Positions 61,785 to 64,000 of a stretch of DNA of 64,000 bases are shown piece by piece (the stretch's first letter is position 1; each line of letters starts with the position of its first letter). The DNA comes from Ga0077536 sp943370145 (GTDB lineage Bacteria; Pseudomonadota; Gammaproteobacteria; Ga0077536). The translations under genes and the position numbers were made by a program. The DNA lies in assembly GCA_943370145.1 (NCBI GenBank), contig CALRPY020000021.1, forward strand, positions 5,170 to 69,169, read 5' to 3'. The notes below the pieces were generated by a model that was given only the letters and a program-made list of their open reading frames with translations, was not told where the DNA came from and did no database searches.

Positions 61785-62903
61785 TCAGACGTCGCGCAAC
61801 TCCCTGACCAGCCGCTGCAGCGAGCGGGCGTCGAAGGCCGGCAGGAAGTGGTCGATGCAGGGCATTGCCGCGCGCATGCCCGCTGCGCGGACCTGGAAGG
61901 TCGAGGCCCCGTACATCGGGTTGATCCACACGACCTTGCGCACCCGTCTCCGCAATTGCGCCATCTCCCGCGTGATGCTGGCCACCTCCCCGTTGTCGTA
62001 GCCGTCGCTGACAATGACGGCGATCGTCGAGCTTGCGGAACCCTCGCGGATTGCCCCGCGATTCAGATTCCCGAGCGCGCCGCCGATGTCGGTACCGCCG
62101 GACCAGTGCCTGACCTGCGCCGCGACCTCGCGCAGCGTGTCCCGCACCGAGCGTGCGCGCAGCGCGCTCGTGATCTCCGTGACGTGCGTGCTGAAGACCA
62201 GGGTGCGGGAGTTTCGCATCAGCTGCTGCAGGCCCAGCATCAGTCGCAGCAGGAAGGGGTTGAAGGTATCCATGGAGCCCGACACGTCGCACAGCATCAC
62301 GAGGCGGGTGCGGCGCATGCGGCGTTCACTGCGCGCGAGTTCGACGAGCTCGAGTCCGTGCCGCGCGCTGCGGCGGATGCTCCGCCTGAGGTCGATGCCG
62401 GACCCGCGACGGTCGCTGCGCTGCCGTCGGCTCGGCCGCGTCGCGAGGCGCCGGGCAAGCTCGCGGATGATGCGCTCGAGTGGCGCCGCCGCCGGGTCCC
62501 AGCGATCGGCGAGGTCGGTGTCGCGTTCGGATTCGCCGCTGCTGAACTGCGCGGGATCGACGGTGACCTGCTGGTCGAGGTCCTTGTAGTGGTGGCCCAT
62601 CTGGCCCTGCATGGTCTCGCCGCGGATGCCGCTCGGGTAGCGACGCGTGTCGGGCGCGCCGCGGAAGTGCTCGGCGAACACCTGCTCGAACAGCCGCTCC
62701 TGCTCCGGGCTCGCGACGATGTTGACCCGGAGCGCCAGGCGGTAGTCGTCTTCGTCGAACACGTCGACCGCCTGCAGTGCGCGCAGCGCGTCGATGGTCC
62801 GGGCCGGCGCGACCGGCAAGCCGGCCCTGCGCAGGCGTGCCAAGAAGTCCAGCGTGCGCCCGGTAAGCGGCGAAACCGGGGTTTCCGGCGCGGCGTGCGG
62901 CAT
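61785..62903 (-). CDS. VWA-domain protein, CoxE-like
   Basis: 372 aa. N-terminal domain followed by a VWA domain with the MIDAS motif CDVSGSM and late HWSGGTDIGGALG. It is the CoxE type that partners MoxR/CoxD AAA ATPases. In CO dehydrogenase clusters the pair helps mature the molybdenum enzyme; no such enzyme gene is in this window. Follows the MoxR gene by 6 nt on the same strand. Confidence 0.87.
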   Translation of the reverse strand: MPHAAPETPVSPLTGRTLDFLARLRRAGLPVAPARTIDALRALQAVDVFDEDDYRLALRVNIVASPEQERLFEQVFAEHFRGAPDTRRYPSGIRGETMQGQMGHHYKDLDQQVTVDPAQFSSGESERDTDLADRWDPAAAPLERIIRELARRLATRPSRRQRSDRRGSGIDLRRSIRRSARHGLELVELARSERRMRRTRLVMLCDVSGSMDTFNPFLLRLMLGLQQLMRNSRTLVFSTHVTEITSALRARSVRDTLREVAAQVRHWSGGTDIGGALGNLNRGAIREGSASSTIAVIVSDGYDNGEVASITREMAQLRRRVRKVVWINPMYGASTFQVRAAGMRAAMPCIDHFLPAFDARSLQRLVRELRDV

Positions 62904-62909
62904 GGGCCG

Positions 62910-63836
62910 TCAATAAACCTGGCGACTGCTCGCGGCCGGCGGTGTCTCGCCGGCGAGGACGGCGTCGAGATCGATCACACGCAGGCGCTCTATGTCGTCG
63001 CGGTACTTGAGAATCACACCCGCCGTTTCGAGCAGCAGCTCGGGCGTGATGTTGCGCACCTCGAGCCCGAGCAGGGCGCGGCTCCAGTCCAGCGTCTCTG
63101 CGATCCCCGGCCGCTTGTAGAAATCGATGCTGCGCAGGGTCTGCATGATCTTCGCGACGGCGTGCGCCAGCGCATCGTCGAGCGCCGGCAGGCGACGCCG
63201 GATGATTTCACGCTCCTTGTCGGCCGTCGGGAAGTCGACCCAGAGGTAGAGGCAACGCCGCTTCAGCGCATCGTTCAGTTCACGGGTGCGGTTGGACGTC
63301 AGGATCACGTAGGGGGGCAGCGCAGCCTTGAAGGTGCCGATTTCGGGGACCGTGATCTGGTAGTCGGACAGGATTTCCAGGAGAAAGGCCTCGAATTCCT
63401 CGTCCGCCCGGTCGATTTCGTCGATCAGCAGCACCGCCGGACGCGGGCCGGGATGGCGGATCGCCGCGAGCAGCGGGCGGTTCAGCAGGAACTGGTCGTC
63501 GAAAATGCTCGTCTCGAGTTTCGCGCGCGCCTCCGCATCGTGCTCGGCGATGCGGATATGCAGGATCTGCCGCGCATAGTTCCATTCGTACAGCGCGTTG
63601 TTGGCATCGAGCCCTTCATAGCACTGCAGGCGTATCAACGGTGTGTCCAGCACGCTCGCCAGCACCTTTGCGACCTCGGTCTTGCCGACGCCGGCCTCGC
63701 CCTCGAGCAGGATTGGCTTCTGCAGGTCGCCGGCCAGTTTGACCGTCAGCGCGAGCGCGCGGTCGGCGATGTACTGCCGGGATTCGAACAACGTCTGCAC
63801 GGACGCAACCGTGCGCAGGTCGGGCATCGAACTCAT
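62910..63836 (-). CDS. MoxR-family AAA+ ATPase (CoxD-like)
   Basis: 308 aa from ATG 63836 (MSSMPDLRTVASV); the ATG nine nucleotides later is an alternative. Walker A LEGEAGVGKTEVAKVL, Walker B VLLIDEIDRADEEF, sensor TSNRTRELNDALKRRCL with the Arg finger. Oligomeric ATPase acting as a chaperone for metalloenzyme maturation with the VWA partner downstream. GAGG lies upstream of the start. The target enzyme is not encoded here. Confidence 0.9.
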   Translation of the reverse strand: MSSMPDLRTVASVQTLFESRQYIADRALALTVKLAGDLQKPILLEGEAGVGKTEVAKVLASVLDTPLIRLQCYEGLDANNALYEWNYARQILHIRIAEHDAEARAKLETSIFDDQFLLNRPLLAAIRHPGPRPAVLLIDEIDRADEEFEAFLLEILSDYQITVPEIGTFKAALPPYVILTSNRTRELNDALKRRCLYLWVDFPTADKEREIIRRRLPALDDALAHAVAKIMQTLRSIDFYKRPGIAETLDWSRALLGLEVRNITPELLLETAGVILKYRDDIERLRVIDLDAVLAGETPPAASSRQVY

Positions 63837-63916
63837 CTGAGCCTCGGGCGCGGACAGGGGGCGAAAAGGGGACCTAGTGTACGAAGATGGCCGGCGCGCG
63901 GCGAGCGGGCGGGGCC

Positions 63917-64000
63917 TATAATCAGGGATATCAGGAGCAGGGCGGACACTGGCGATGGGCATCTCCATTCGATTGTCGGCACGACCGCGCACCGGCTTGG
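63917..64000 (+). promoter_or_regulatory. -10 element and possible start of a truncated gene
   Basis: TATAAT at 63917-63922 is a perfect -10 without a clear -35. An ATG at 63955 opens MGISIRLSARPRTGL and runs to the window edge. It may be the start of a gene divergent from moxR; too little is present to identify it. Confidence 0.4.

Noticed and set aside
61684..62014. Extension of the alpha/beta hydrolase frame upstream across the VWA gene
   Set aside because: The frame stays open but has no family similarity and SD-preceded ATG 61297 gives the normal length.
1..64000. CRISPR arrays, tRNA, rRNA, transposases or prophage
   Set aside because: No repeat-spacer array, cloverleaf-like stretch or integrase/transposase reading frame was recognised on either strand.

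Overview
The window is about 64 kb of very GC-rich, densely packed bacterial DNA with many ATGA and GTGA start/stop overlaps. Outer-membrane proteins (an OprO/P-type porin and a second barrel), modABC, EttA, a CbpA-type DnaJ, IcmF and MoxR/CoxE genes point to a Gram-negative, aerobic, metabolically versatile Pseudomonadota, most likely a beta- or gammaproteobacterium. The sequence alone does not fix the genus. I saw no rRNA, tRNA, CRISPR array, phage or transposase genes.

Layout. 1-7.3 kb: the 3' part of a large Fe-S flavoprotein built like fused NfnB/GltD and NfnA/PyrK, a YebE-like protein, the molybdate importer modABC and a GFA-family protein. 7.5-14.2 kb: VOC protein, Fsr-like MFS exporter, class III aminotransferase, an operon of a Gfo/Idh/MocA oxidoreductase with both subunits of a 3-oxoacid CoA-transferase, and a UbiA prenyltransferase. 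14.2-14.7 kb is a non-coding gap with a dispersed-type inverted repeat. 14.7-20.3 kb is a five-gene minus-strand operon: hyuA, hyuB, a small Cys-rich protein, an Asp-nucleophile alpha/beta hydrolase and an SDR. 20.5-26.5 kb: MFS, TRIC-type channel, two tandem paralogous FAD monooxygenases, a small membrane protein and a class III CoA-transferase. 26.6-37.3 kb: methyltransferase, FHA-adenylate cyclase, Zn alcohol dehydrogenase, outer-membrane barrel, hydrolase, HerA-like ATPase, EttA and a phosphate-type porin with a candidate Pho box.

37.4-46.3 kb is mainly acyl-CoA metabolism: an orphan Pycsar-effector-like membrane protein, acyl-CoA dehydrogenase, malonyl-CoA-synthetase-like ligase, a bacterial ceramidase on the other strand, then a tight run of MaoC hydratase, CitE-like lyase, LinB-like haloalkane dehalogenase, FlK-like thioesterase, PanB and TesB. 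46.4-53.2 kb: kinase-HDOD signalling protein, cupin, rhodanese, CbpA, acetamidase, phosphodiesterase, TerC and a CMD protein. 53.4-60.4 kb is a TetR-controlled operon with IcmF, a cobalamin-binding-like protein, a DUF1289 protein, a PaaG-like hydratase/isomerase and a quinone-oxidoreductase-like enzyme. 60.4-64 kb: hydrolase plus partner, then CoxE-like VWA and MoxR ATPase.

The common theme is catabolism of acyl-CoA and unusual carbon sources. The strongest leads are (i) a complete-looking haloalkane dehalogenase directly upstream of a thioesterase whose catalytic residues match those recalled for fluoroacetyl-CoA thioesterase FlK, at the same spacing; (ii) the Hyu operon with its small Cys-rich partner, possibly an uncharacterised carboxylase; (iii) the single-chain NfnAB-like flavoprotein; and (iv) an orphan Pycsar-effector-like protein with no adjacent cyclase. 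Family assignments rest on motifs read by eye and recalled family knowledge; no database search was run.
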